Below are positions 8,260 through 15,783 of a stretch of DNA of 31,189 nucleotides, one piece after another (position 1 is the stretch's first letter; each line of letters opens with the position of its first letter). A program made the translations under genes and the position numbers. Source of the DNA: Thermoplasmata archaeon (lineage in GTDB: Archaea > Thermoplasmatota > JAKEGO01); contig JAKEGO010000067.1 of NCBI GenBank assembly GCA_022615805.1, positions 1 through 31,189 of the forward strand. Reading direction: 5' to 3'. Under the pieces are notes generated by a model that had not been told where the DNA came from, ran no database searches, and was given only the letters and a program-made list of their open reading frames with translations.

Positions 8260-9597
8260 TTGCGCAGCGTCCTTCTTCTGACGGTCGATTCGCTGAGGGC
8301 CGACCACCTGTCGGTCCATGGTCATGAGAGGGAGACGACGCCGCGCATCGACGAGTTGGCCCGCGAGGGCATCGACCACAGACGAGCGTTCAGCCAGGGG
8401 ACCACGACCAGCATGTCCTTCCTCTCCCTCCTCGGGGGCATCTACCCCCTCGCCAATGGCGCATGGATGGACAGCGAGCCGAGGTATCCCCGGCTCTCGC
8501 CGACGGCCCCGGCGCTCGCGGAGGTCCTCAGCGAAAGCGGGCTCGTCACTGGAGCGTGGCACTCCAACCCACTACTGTCCCGTTTCCACGGGTATTCCCG
8601 GGGATTCACGGAGTTCCATGACCCGATCCCCGAGGGGGCCGCGGGTGGCGGGTACGTGTACCGGCGGTGGCACCGCAGGAGGTTCAGGAAGGCCATCGTG
8701 GCGCGGCTCAAGAGGAGCCCCCGCCTCTACGGAGCAATGCTCCGCGCCAAGGAGCGGATATTCCTCATGGAAAGGCCGTTCGAGCCCGCGTCCGCCCTGC
8801 ACCAGAGGGCCGCTCGCTTCATCGGCGAGGCGGACGGCCCATTCTTCGCGTGGATACACTACATGGACCTCCATTACCCGTACCTACCAGGTCCGTCGCG
8901 GGTGCGCGAGTTCACCGGGCTCAGGATATCGAAGCACGAGATGAACGGGCTCAACCGCACGATAATCGACCATCGCCCCTCCTCCCTTCCGGCATCGAAG
9001 GTCGGGCCCATGATGGCGCTATACGACACGCAGCTCAACGTCCTCGATGCCGAGATCGGCCGGTTCCTCGACGCGTTGGACGGCAGCGGCCACCTCGACG
9101 GCGCCGTCGTCGTGCTGACGGCCGACCATGGCGACCAGTTCATGGAGCACGGCCACGTCGGCCACTGGAACAACGTCTGGTATTACGACGAGCTCCTCCA
9201 CGTCCCGCTCATCGTCCGCGGCGCGGGGAAGGGCGTCCGCGACGGCCTCGCTGCCCTCGTCGACGTGCCGCCGAGCATATGCCGCTGGGCGGGCGTTGAG
9301 CCGCACCCGGACATGATGGGCCGGCCCATGGACGTCGACCGCGAAATGGTCTTCGCCGAGGGGGAGATGGACGGCGTCACACGCGTCGCCGTCAGGACGG
9401 TCAGGCGAAAGTTCATATGGGACGTGACCGGCGATAGTGTCGAGCTATACGACCTCGATGCCGACCCTGGGGAGAAGCGGGACATGGCGCCGACCTCACC
9501 AGAAGGGGTCGAGGCATTCCGGGGTATCGCGTCCGCTCACCTCGACGAGGCGCGCCGGCACCAGGTCCGCATGGCCGCGCGCCGTGTGTCCGCGTGA
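8260..9597 (+). CDS. AlkP-superfamily sulfatase/phosphotransferase-like protein, paralogue A
   Basis: This sulfatase-fold (PF00884-like) protein has 445 residues if translation begins at the TTG at 8260. The homologous region starts with LRSVLLLTVDSLRADHLS, and a GGTGGT ribosome binding site lies just before the TTG; the longer in-frame ATG at 8188 falls inside spt5. Motifs are VDSLRADHLS (Asp10, first metal ligand), SQGTTTSMSF with Thr50 as candidate nucleophile, a central WIHYMDLHYPY stretch, TADHGDQFMEHG and HVPLIVRG. No formylglycine (C/S-x-P-x-R) motif is visible, so it may transfer or remove phosphate-linked groups rather than sulfate. It starts 34 nt after spt5 and is probably co-transcribed with it. 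It converges tail-to-tail with its paralogue, 6 nt between the two stops. Confidence 0.82.
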   Translation: MRSVLLLTVDSLRADHLSVHGHERETTPRIDELAREGIDHRRAFSQGTTTSMSFLSLLGGIYPLANGAWMDSEPRYPRLSPTAPALAEVLSESGLVTGAWHSNPLLSRFHGYSRGFTEFHDPIPEGAAGGGYVYRRWHRRRFRKAIVARLKRSPRLYGAMLRAKERIFLMERPFEPASALHQRAARFIGEADGPFFAWIHYMDLHYPYLPGPSRVREFTGLRISKHEMNGLNRTIIDHRPSSLPASKVGPMMALYDTQLNVLDAEIGRFLDALDGSGHLDGAVVVLTADHGDQFMEHGHVGHWNNVWYYDELLHVPLIVRGAGKGVRDGLAALVDVPPSICRWAGVEPHPDMMGRPMDVDREMVFAEGEMDGVTRVAVRTVRRKFIWDVTGDSVELYDLDADPGEKRDMAPTSPEGVEAFRGIASAHLDEARRHQVRMAARRVSA

Positions 9598-9603
9598 CGC
9601 CCG

Positions 9604-11001
9604 TCAGGGCCTTCCGTCCCGCTGGGCGCCTGCGACCTCGGGGGCGAGCCCTGCCTTCCTTATCCTCATCGCCAGCGCCCGCTCCTCCACCGTCCTCCTG
9701 TGCAGGTCGAGAGCATCCCTCATGACCCCGGCGACATCCCGCCTCTCCGCGGCGACATCGCGCTCCTCGGACGGGTCCTCCCGGAGGTCGTAGAGCTCCT
9801 CCTCGCCCGATCCGGGCTCCCAGATGTACTTCCATCGGCGTGTGCGGACGCAGAGCCTCATGGAGTCACGGAAGCGTACCTCTGTGTAGACCTCCTCCCG
9901 GTCGTGCGGCAAAGGCCGGCCCATGAGGTCCGCCGGAACGTCCAGGCCGCAGCGTGCGAGCATCGTGGGCCCGAGGTCGATGAGGCCGACGAGGGCGCTC
10001 GGATCGACATCTCCGAACCCGCGGCAGACGAGGGGCACGTGGATCTGCACGTCGTGGAAGTTCGTGGCGGGGTGCCTTATCACGCCATGATCGTAGAAGC
10101 AGTCGCCGTGGTCCGCGGTGAATGCCGTGATCCCGTCGGAAAGGATGCCACGCCCGTCGAGCTCGTCGAGGAATCGTCCCACCCTCCGGTCGAGCGCCCA
10201 GATCGAGGCGTCATACAGGTCGACGACGTCCCGGACGTCGTTCGGCCGGATCCATCTGTGGAGCATGAGCCGATTGAGGTGGTCAATGCGGGCGCGGGAC
10301 ATGCGCCTTCCACTGAACTCCTCGAGATCAGCGGGGGTCGCGTTGTACGGGAAGTGCGTGTCCATGTAGTGGAGCCACAGATAGGCCGGCCCATCGGCGC
10401 TGTCGAGGAATTCGAGGGCCTTCGAATGGATGCGGTCCGCCGGGGCGTACGGCAACGGGAGCGGCCGGACGCGGTCCCGAAGGCCGATGGCCATCCTGAA
10501 CAGCCTCGGCCTCGTTTCTATGGCCTTCCGCAGGCGACGCGAGAGGGTCCCCTTTCCGCGACCCCCGTTACCCCTCCTTTTAATGGCGGTCCCGTAGAAC
10601 TTGTCGTCCCATCTGGCATAGGTCGAGATGGAATCCCAGAACGTGTCGAAGCCCCTCGCGTAACCGAAGTATCTGGAGATGTGCGGGTTGGAGTGGAATC
10701 CCCCGGTCGCGAAGCCGCCGGCCTTGAACGACTCCGCCACCATCGGCAGATGGCCAGAAATGATGGGGGAGCCCACATGTCCCGATAGCCAGCGGTCGAT
10801 CGCCAGGGGATAGAAGCCACCCAGTATCGCCGGGAACGAGTATAGGGTATTGGAACCCTGGCAGAACGCGTTCTCCATCACCGTGCCACGCGCCCCGAAT
10901 GCGTCGATGTTGGGCGTCGTCCCTTTCTCGTAGCCATAGCAGGAGAGGTGGTCCGCCCTTAGCGAGTCCGCCGTCATCAGAACGGCGTACCTGACAGGCA
11001 T
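9604..11001 (-). CDS. AlkP-superfamily sulfatase/phosphotransferase-like protein, paralogue B
   Basis: A 465-residue paralogue of the converging neighbour. It shows MTADSLRADHLSCYGYEKG at the N-terminus, QGSNTLYSFPAILGGFYPL with Thr52 as candidate nucleophile, WLHYMDTHFPYN, TADHGDCFYDHG and HVPLVCRG, and a C-terminal WKYIWEPGSGEEELYDL segment typical of sulfatase-fold proteins. As in the paralogue there is no Cys/Ser-x-Pro-x-Arg motif. The ATG at 11001 was chosen because homology begins there and a TATA-like CCTTATTAC lies about 27 nt upstream (11024-11032); the frame is open further upstream but without family resemblance. No signal peptide is visible. Substrate unknown; nearby glycosyltransferase and AlkP genes suggest an envelope polymer. 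Confidence 0.82.
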   Translation of the reverse strand: MPVRYAVLMTADSLRADHLSCYGYEKGTTPNIDAFGARGTVMENAFCQGSNTLYSFPAILGGFYPLAIDRWLSGHVGSPIISGHLPMVAESFKAGGFATGGFHSNPHISRYFGYARGFDTFWDSISTYARWDDKFYGTAIKRRGNGGRGKGTLSRRLRKAIETRPRLFRMAIGLRDRVRPLPLPYAPADRIHSKALEFLDSADGPAYLWLHYMDTHFPYNATPADLEEFSGRRMSRARIDHLNRLMLHRWIRPNDVRDVVDLYDASIWALDRRVGRFLDELDGRGILSDGITAFTADHGDCFYDHGVIRHPATNFHDVQIHVPLVCRGFGDVDPSALVGLIDLGPTMLARCGLDVPADLMGRPLPHDREEVYTEVRFRDSMRLCVRTRRWKYIWEPGSGEEELYDLREDPSEERDVAAERRDVAGVMRDALDLHRRTVEERALAMRIRKAGLAPEVAGAQRDGRP

Positions 11002-11442
11002 GGGCCGGTCATCCCCCGGCCATGTAATAAGGTTTGTTCGCCCACGATCGGCAGACGGTCCCCCGGAGAGGCACATGTCGAGGTGTCCCGTGGGCCGGGA
11101 CGAGCGCACGTCGGCGTTCCTCCGCGGTCGAGCTAACCCCGTCGAGGATGTGGGGTCTCGCACCCTCGCAAGCCTATTTCGGACCCGCCGCGCGGGGATC
11201 AGGTCCGGGGGCATCGCCGGCCCCCGCTCTCGAAGGCCGGGTGCGCGAGCCGTTGGCGAAGGGCTTCATCCCCAAAGTCCATCTGAGCCACCGTCCAATG
11301 GTGGTTGCGAGCAGTTTGCAGAAAAAGCCAGTCCTTCCGTCTCCTTCGATCCCGTTCCTGCGGACACGAGTTTTAGGATGAAGCCTTGACGAAGGTAACT
11401 CTTAAATAGGGGACCCGAGTAACCGTCAAAACGGGGAGACTC
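11002..11442. other. 441-bp intergenic region
   Basis: This gap lies between two divergently transcribed genes. Several short open frames cross it but none has a recognisable family or start signal. It holds the weak TATA box of the AlkP paralogue (11024-11032, minus) and that of the 58-residue gene (11402-11409, plus). I see no repeat or hairpin of note in the middle. Confidence 0.5.
11402..11409 (+). promoter_or_regulatory. TATA box of the 58-residue protein gene
   Basis: TTAAATA-type box within CTCTTAAATAGG, about 37 nt before the ATG at 11443. The predicted short leader carries a GGGGAG ribosome binding site at 11433-11438. Confidence 0.65.
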
Positions 11443-11619
11443 ATGGACGAGCACATGTGCGGCATCGAATTGCTGCGCCGCGAAGACACATTCGTGGCAC
11501 GTGTGGGCACCCAGCTCGGGGGCAAGAGGGAGTACAAGAGCAAGAACTTCGAGAACCTCCTCGAGCAGATATTCTTCGATCTAAGGGAGGAGTTTCAGGA
11601 CGAGTTCGACGAGGCCTGA
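11443..11619 (+). CDS. Small acidic conserved-looking protein of unknown function (58 aa)
   Basis: This short gene begins MDEHMCGIELLRRED and ends DLREEFQDEFDEA. I do not recognise a named family. The first half looks like two beta strands (IELLRREDTFVARVGTQ) and the second like an amphipathic, very acidic helix. Support for a real gene is the TATA box about 37 nt upstream, a GGGGAG ribosome binding site with good spacing, and a normal codon pattern for this genome. Its 3' end overlaps the 3' end of the converging RNase Z gene by 25 bp. A role in binding a basic partner or RNA-processing factor would be speculation. Confidence 0.7.
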   Translation: MDEHMCGIELLRREDTFVARVGTQLGGKREYKSKNFENLLEQIFFDLREEFQDEFDEA

Positions 11620-12530
11620 TCCGCGTAGGGGATGGTGAACTCGTCAAGGTCGTCCGGCACGATCGCGTCCGCGAACACGTCCCTCGCCTCGGCGAGTATC
11701 GGTGCCGGGTCGTTGTATCTCGGGCTCAGATGGAACAGGAAGAGGTACCTCACGCCGCAGCGGGCCGCTATGGCGGCCGCGTCCCTCGCTGTGCTGTGGC
11801 CGTATTCGTGAGCCTTCTCGCCCAGCTCCAGGCCGAGTGTGGCCTCGTGGATGAGCACATCCGCCCCCCTCGCAACCTCCTCCAGCCTCGGGCAGGGCCT
11901 GGTGTCACCGGAGTACACGATCCTCATACCCGGCCTCGGGGGACCGACGACCATGTCAGGCGAGAAGGTCCTCCCGCCGTGCTCCACGGTCTCGCCGTTG
12001 TGGAGCCTCTTGTAAAGCGGCCCTGGCGGTATCCCGAGCTCCTCGGCCCTCGCCCTGTCGAACCTGCCCAGGCGCTCGTCCTCCTCGATGACGTACCCGT
12101 ATGTGGGGACCGAGTGTTCGGCGGCGAAGGGTCTCACCGCGAAGCGGTCGAACCGCACCTCCTCACCGGGCTCGAGGTCGTGGACGAAGACCGGGAAGTT
12201 GAGGCCGAAGTGGCCGGTCCTGAGCAGCCTGGCGACGAACTCTTCGGTGCGCGGCGGTCCGTAGATATGGAGGGGGTCAACCCGCTCGTTCAGGGCCATC
12301 GACTGGACCATGCCGGCGATGCCGAGGAAGTGGTCACCGTGGAAGTGGGAGATGAATATCCTCGATATCGCCATGAAGCTCAGGTTGGACCTCATGAGCT
12401 GGCGCTGGGTGCCCTCGCCGCAATCGAGAAGTATCACGTGCCCGTCGAGCCTTAGGCCAATGGCGGTGACGTTCCTGTCTCCAGATGGCCAACTGCCACC
12501 CGTGCCCAGGAATGTGATGTCAATGGACAT
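11595..12530 (-). CDS. rnz: Ribonuclease Z (tRNA 3' processing endonuclease)
   Basis: RNase Z cuts pre-tRNA after the discriminator base so that CCA can be added. The 311-residue protein starts MSIDITFLGTGGSWP. It carries the zinc motif HFHGDH at 62-67, GEGTQRQLM just before it, YSGDTRPCP, HEATLG and the late GHSTARDAA motif, all typical of the short (RNase Z-S) form. The chosen ATG at 12530 is 5 nt after the stop of the PRC-barrel gene, so translation is probably coupled. The longer frame to 12644 would overlap that gene and adds no recognisable sequence. The last codons overlap the converging 58-residue gene. Note that tRNA-Gly in this window appears to encode CCA. Confidence 0.95.
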   Translation of the reverse strand: MSIDITFLGTGGSWPSGDRNVTAIGLRLDGHVILLDCGEGTQRQLMRSNLSFMAISRIFISHFHGDHFLGIAGMVQSMALNERVDPLHIYGPPRTEEFVARLLRTGHFGLNFPVFVHDLEPGEEVRFDRFAVRPFAAEHSVPTYGYVIEEDERLGRFDRARAEELGIPPGPLYKRLHNGETVEHGGRTFSPDMVVGPPRPGMRIVYSGDTRPCPRLEEVARGADVLIHEATLGLELGEKAHEYGHSTARDAAAIAARCGVRYLFLFHLSPRYNDPAPILAEARDVFADAIVPDDLDEFTIPYADQASSNSS

Positions 12531-12535
12531 CTCGC

Positions 12536-12823
12536 CTACCACTTGTACTTGTCGTACTCTTCGGCCTCGGTGGTCTCGCGACGGAGCGTGACCCTGGGCG
12601 GGAAGTACTTCAGGTTGATGATGTCGCCGACGGACTGCACCCACCTGTAGGGGATGTTGAGGTTGGCAGACTCCTCGACTAGGGTCGGGTTCGTGTTGCT
12701 CACGAACAGACCATTGATCCTGTTGTTTGTGACGTCCAGCACGACGTTGTTGACATCTCCGAGGTAGATGCCCTCCTTGGTGTACACGGGCAGGCCGATC
12801 AGATCTGTGACGAGCTCGAGCAT
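12536..12823 (-). CDS. PRC-barrel domain protein
   Basis: A 95-residue single-domain PRC-barrel protein. The start LVTDLIGLPVYTKEGIYLGDVNNVVLDVTNNRINGLFV shows the typical beta pattern with the G-x-x-V/L-Y and G-x-V motifs. The C-terminus is charged and ends YDKYKW. PRC barrels occur in RimM-type ribosome maturation factors and in archaeal stand-alone proteins, where the role is unknown, possibly in RNA metabolism or cell division. Here it is the first gene of an operon with RNase Z (5-nt gap), which hints at RNA processing. A TATA box at 12864-12871 and an AGGGATAGG ribosome binding site precede the ATG. Confidence 0.85.
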   Translation of the reverse strand: MLELVTDLIGLPVYTKEGIYLGDVNNVVLDVTNNRINGLFVSNTNPTLVEESANLNIPYRWVQSVGDIINLKYFPPRVTLRRETTEAEEYDKYKW

Positions 12824-12863
12824 TCCTATCCCTCGACTTCAGGCCCTGGATTGACAGGCCTCC

Positions 12864-12871
12864 TTATAAAT
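12864..12871 (-). promoter_or_regulatory. TATA box of the PRC-barrel/RNase Z operon
   Basis: The minus strand reads ATTTATAA, about 44 nt before the ATG at 12823, giving a leader of about 18 nt with a purine-rich ribosome binding site. Confidence 0.7.
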
Positions 12872-12961
12872 CCTTCTCCCTCGCCGGTTTTCTGCGAAAA
12901 AGGGGCCATGTCCCGGATTTCTTCCCCCCCGAATGCGCAGTTTTCGGCACTTTGGCGAATA

Positions 12962-12970
12962 GGATATATA
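12962..12970 (+). promoter_or_regulatory. TATA box of rpe
   Basis: GGATATATA is centred about 26 nt before the ATG at 12992 and fixes that start against an upstream in-frame ATG at 12851. Confidence 0.7.
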
Positions 12971-12991
12971 GAGACCACCCTATCCCGGGGC

Positions 12992-13651
12992 ATGGTGATG
13001 GTCGCCCCCTCGATTCTCTCAGCCGACCTCGGCCGGCTGGCCGAGGAGATCGCCAGCATCGACAGGGGCGGGGCCGATATGGTCCACATCGACGTGATGG
13101 ACGGCCGTTTCGTCCCGAACCTCACCTTCGGGGCGCCGGTCGTGAGGAAGGTGCGCGGCGCGACCTCCCTTCCCTTCGATTGCCACCTCATGGTCGCGGA
13201 CCCGGCCATCCTTGTCCCGGCGTTCGCGGACGCTGGTGCCGATTATGTTACCGTCCATGCCGAGCTCCCCGGCGCCGGGGCGTGCCTCGACCTGATCCGG
13301 GAGAGCGGCATGAAACGCGGCGTCTCGATCAACCCGCCGACCCGGTTGTCGGCAGCGCTCCCGTTCTTTGACGACATCGACATCCTTCTGGTCATGTCCG
13401 TGAACCCCGGTTACGCTGGCCAGGGGTTCATGCCGGAGGTCCTCCCGAAGGTCACCGAGGCGAGACACATCCGCGGGGAACGTGGCCTCGGGTTCATCAT
13501 ATCGGTGGATGGCGGAATCGGCCCGGGAACCGTCGGCCAGGCCGCCGCGGCGGGCGCCGACATGGTCGTCGCTGGCTCGGCGGTCTTCGGGAAGGGCGAC
13601 GTGGCGGCAGCGATACGCGCCATAAAGGAAGCGGCCGCAGGCGCTGAATAG
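12992..13651 (+). CDS. rpe: Ribulose-phosphate 3-epimerase
   Basis: Rpe interconverts ribulose 5-phosphate and xylulose 5-phosphate in the cytosol. The 219-residue TIM barrel has APSILSADLGRL near the N-terminus, the metal and catalytic motif HIDVMDGRFVPN (His32, Asp34), CHLMV, a third-quarter VMSVNPGYAGQGF and the phosphate-binding VDGGIGPGT, with AGSAVFG near the end. Family length is normal. The frame remains open to 12851, but the added N-terminus has no family sequence, and the TATA box at 12962 points to the ATG at 12992 as a leaderless start. An alternative ATG two codons on (12998) cannot be excluded. No other pentose-phosphate gene is adjacent. Confidence 0.95.
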   Translation: MVMVAPSILSADLGRLAEEIASIDRGGADMVHIDVMDGRFVPNLTFGAPVVRKVRGATSLPFDCHLMVADPAILVPAFADAGADYVTVHAELPGAGACLDLIRESGMKRGVSINPPTRLSAALPFFDDIDILLVMSVNPGYAGQGFMPEVLPKVTEARHIRGERGLGFIISVDGGIGPGTVGQAAAAGADMVVAGSAVFGKGDVAAAIRAIKEAAAGAE

Positions 13652-13682
13652 GCCCCGCCGAGCCGCATGCTCGCATGCGCGG

Positions 13683-14057
13683 TCAGGGCCTTTTCTTGAG
13701 GCCGAATCCCTCCCTCCGGTCCTCGACGTACTGGCCGTACCCCGGTCCGAGCCTCCACGCGAGGTAGTCGATCCGGTCGATGCTGGCAATGAACCTCGCC
13801 TTGCTCCTCGTGTCGGTGAGCGCATGGAATTCGGTCCTGTCCCTCCATCGCCTCCGACCGTAATAGATGAAATAGATCGCGGGAAGGGCGAGGGACCAGA
13901 GGAAGAAAGTGGTCGGCCCCAGCGCGTTCCACATCGGGGCCATCGCGCCCTCTTCCTTGAAGGTGAAGGCGACGAACGAGGCGACGAAGCCCGCCCCGGA
14001 CAGGATGCCAGCCACGAGCTGCATCTCGGGACGGCGGTCACGTGGCATCTCTTCCAT
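13683..14057 (-). CDS. Small two-helix membrane protein of unknown function
   Basis: A 124-residue protein with a short charged N-terminus and two predicted membrane helices, about residues 11-30 (LVAGILSGAGFVASFVAF) and 43-64 (LGPTTFFLWSLALPAIYFIYY). A basic cytosolic tail of about 60 residues contains RRRWRDRTEFHALTD and ends LKKRP. It is reminiscent of small archaeal membrane proteins of unknown function; I cannot name the family with confidence. The ATG at 14057 is preferred to the ATG at 14075 because the TATA box (TTTTTTAC at 14079-14086) lies 25 nt before the former and only 7 nt before the latter. It diverges from the next membrane protein gene. Confidence 0.75.
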   Translation of the reverse strand: MEEMPRDRRPEMQLVAGILSGAGFVASFVAFTFKEEGAMAPMWNALGPTTFFLWSLALPAIYFIYYGRRRWRDRTEFHALTDTRSKARFIASIDRIDYLAWRLGPGYGQYVEDRREGFGLKKRP

Positions 14058-14078
14058 CGCGCCCTCAACGCCCATGCT

Positions 14079-14086
14079 GTAAAAAA
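14079..14086 (-). promoter_or_regulatory. TATA box of the small membrane protein gene
   Basis: The minus strand reads TTTTTTAC, centred 25 nt before the preferred ATG at 14057. Confidence 0.55.
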
Positions 14087-14148
14087 GCCTTCCGCGCCTG
14101 CGGCGGCGGGAGAAGGTTAATCAACGGCGGCCCCGCTCCATCGGCGTC

Positions 14149-15729
14149 ATGGCGGAGACCGACGCGACCGGGGCGGGCGGCCACGCGAACGGCCGTCCCG
14201 TTGGCGATCGGAGAGGTGCCCCACACTCAAGGTACCAGCTGAGCGCGCCGGACCTCGGCGGACCTGCGGGCAGAGAGGGCGCCCGGGCGGTGATGGCGCT
14301 CCGCCAGTTCAGGTGCATGGTCCCGACGCTCCTGCGCGAGGAGGTGCGGATGCAGATCGCATACACGTCGAGGTGGGCCTTCTCGATGTTCATCCTGTTG
14401 ATCTTCCTCTTCTCTCTGGCGACGGGCCTCCTGTGGTCCAGGATCATCGACCGGATGTCCCCGGAGGACATCCACTTCATGGTGCACATGAGCGTCCTCA
14501 TGTTCTCCTTCATCCTCGGGCTCGCGGCGCTCTCTGAGGTGCTGTCGACGTCCCAGCGCTTCCTCGTGGCGGACATGGTCAGACACCCTGTCATGCCCAG
14601 GGTCGCACGGGCCGCGCTCCTTGCGAGGGAGACCCTCTTCTCACTGACATTCCTCTTCACGCCCCTCGCCCTGGGGATCGCCCTCTCCCTCCCGTTTTCC
14701 GGCAGGAATCCCGAGGCAGCGGCCGTCCACCTGTCCGGCCTCCTCCTGACCTTCCTCCTCGGGCTGTCCCTCGGCTTCGCCCTGATGGCCGTCGTCACCG
14801 CTCCCGCGCGATGGGTCCTCCCGTGGCTGCTCTTGACCACGCCGCTCGCCGCCTTCGTCGCCCTGTTCGGCCCCTCGGGTGCTGTGCTGCCAGGCTACCG
14901 CCTCTCGCAACTTTGGATCACGGAAGGCCGGCTCGCGACGCCCCTCCTCCTCCCGGGCACGTACATGCCCTTCGCCCTGATGGTCCCCGGCATCCTCCAT
15001 ATGGGGTCGCTGACGGCGAGCGTGGGACAGCAGCGGTCCAAGATGGCCGAGGTCACCGCCCGTCTTCCGTTCGGCGCACCCCGTGCCGACCTCGTGGCGC
15101 TCGAGTACCTCCAGCTCAGCCGGTCGCGTGGATTCCAGAAGATCATCGGATCCTACCTGTTCCCTCTCGTCATCATGTCGATCATGATGCTCTACGTGAA
15201 GCTCGCCCTGGGCCCGGTCATCGAGACCGGGATCACCTTCTACGTTCCGCTCGTCGGGCTGATATCCACGACGATCTATAGCTGGGAGAACAACGTCGAC
15301 ACCTCGGGCCATTTCTCCCTCGTCCCGGTCTCCATGGCCGAGGTCATCAGAGCGAAACTCCTCCTCTTCTACGGCCTTGCCTGCGTGTTCTCGACGGCGT
15401 ACGTCCTCCCGATGGCCGTGTACCTGATGGCAACGCCGGCGGAGGTGGCCTTCGCGGTCCCTGCTGCCGTCCTGCTCTCCATCTACACCGGTACGGTGAC
15501 CGCATATCTCACGGGTATTAATCCCAACCGGAAACTTTTCGACCCCGCCATCATGGCCCGGTTCTTCGCGATGGTGTCCCTTCCGTTGATGGCCCTCCTC
15601 GTATCGGCCCAGCGGCCCGTCGAGACCGCCCCCCTCGTTTCTACCATCATGGCCCTCCTCCTGCTGTCGACCCTTCTCATGTGGAGAAGGCTCGTTCGAA
15701 GGTGGGGGCGCGAGCCGTTCGGGGACTGA
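14149..15729 (+). CDS. Polytopic membrane protein, ABC-2-type permease-like
   Basis: A 526-residue protein with a hydrophilic N-terminus of about 75 residues and roughly 12 hydrophobic segments in two halves, beginning with FSMFILLIFLFSLATGLLW and ending with LVSTIMALLLLSTLLMW. The pattern of an amphipathic N-terminal region (FRCMVPTLLREEVRMQIAYTSRW) followed by six-helix bundles resembles ABC-2-type exporter permeases, but no ATPase gene is adjacent and no diagnostic motif proves it. A weak TATA-like GGTTAATCAA lies at 14115-14124, about 29 nt before the ATG. An internal ATG at 14293 (MALRQFRC) is an alternative start closer to the conserved-looking part. It converges with the Cas4-like gene (54-nt gap). 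Confidence 0.65.
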   Translation: MAETDATGAGGHANGRPVGDRRGAPHSRYQLSAPDLGGPAGREGARAVMALRQFRCMVPTLLREEVRMQIAYTSRWAFSMFILLIFLFSLATGLLWSRIIDRMSPEDIHFMVHMSVLMFSFILGLAALSEVLSTSQRFLVADMVRHPVMPRVARAALLARETLFSLTFLFTPLALGIALSLPFSGRNPEAAAVHLSGLLLTFLLGLSLGFALMAVVTAPARWVLPWLLLTTPLAAFVALFGPSGAVLPGYRLSQLWITEGRLATPLLLPGTYMPFALMVPGILHMGSLTASVGQQRSKMAEVTARLPFGAPRADLVALEYLQLSRSRGFQKIIGSYLFPLVIMSIMMLYVKLALGPVIETGITFYVPLVGLISTTIYSWENNVDTSGHFSLVPVSMAEVIRAKLLLFYGLACVFSTAYVLPMAVYLMATPAEVAFAVPAAVLLSIYTGTVTAYLTGINPNRKLFDPAIMARFFAMVSLPLMALLVSAQRPVETAPLVSTIMALLLLSTLLMWRRLVRRWGREPFGD

Positions 15730-15783
15730 GCGCCAAAGGCCGTCCGCGGGCACCGTGGCGAGGGGTCACGAAGATGGGGCGGC

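Noticed and set aside
14641..15753. Open frame of 370 codons opposite the permease-like gene
   Set aside because: Glu/Gly/Arg/His-rich antisense shadow of a membrane protein; no start signal or motif.
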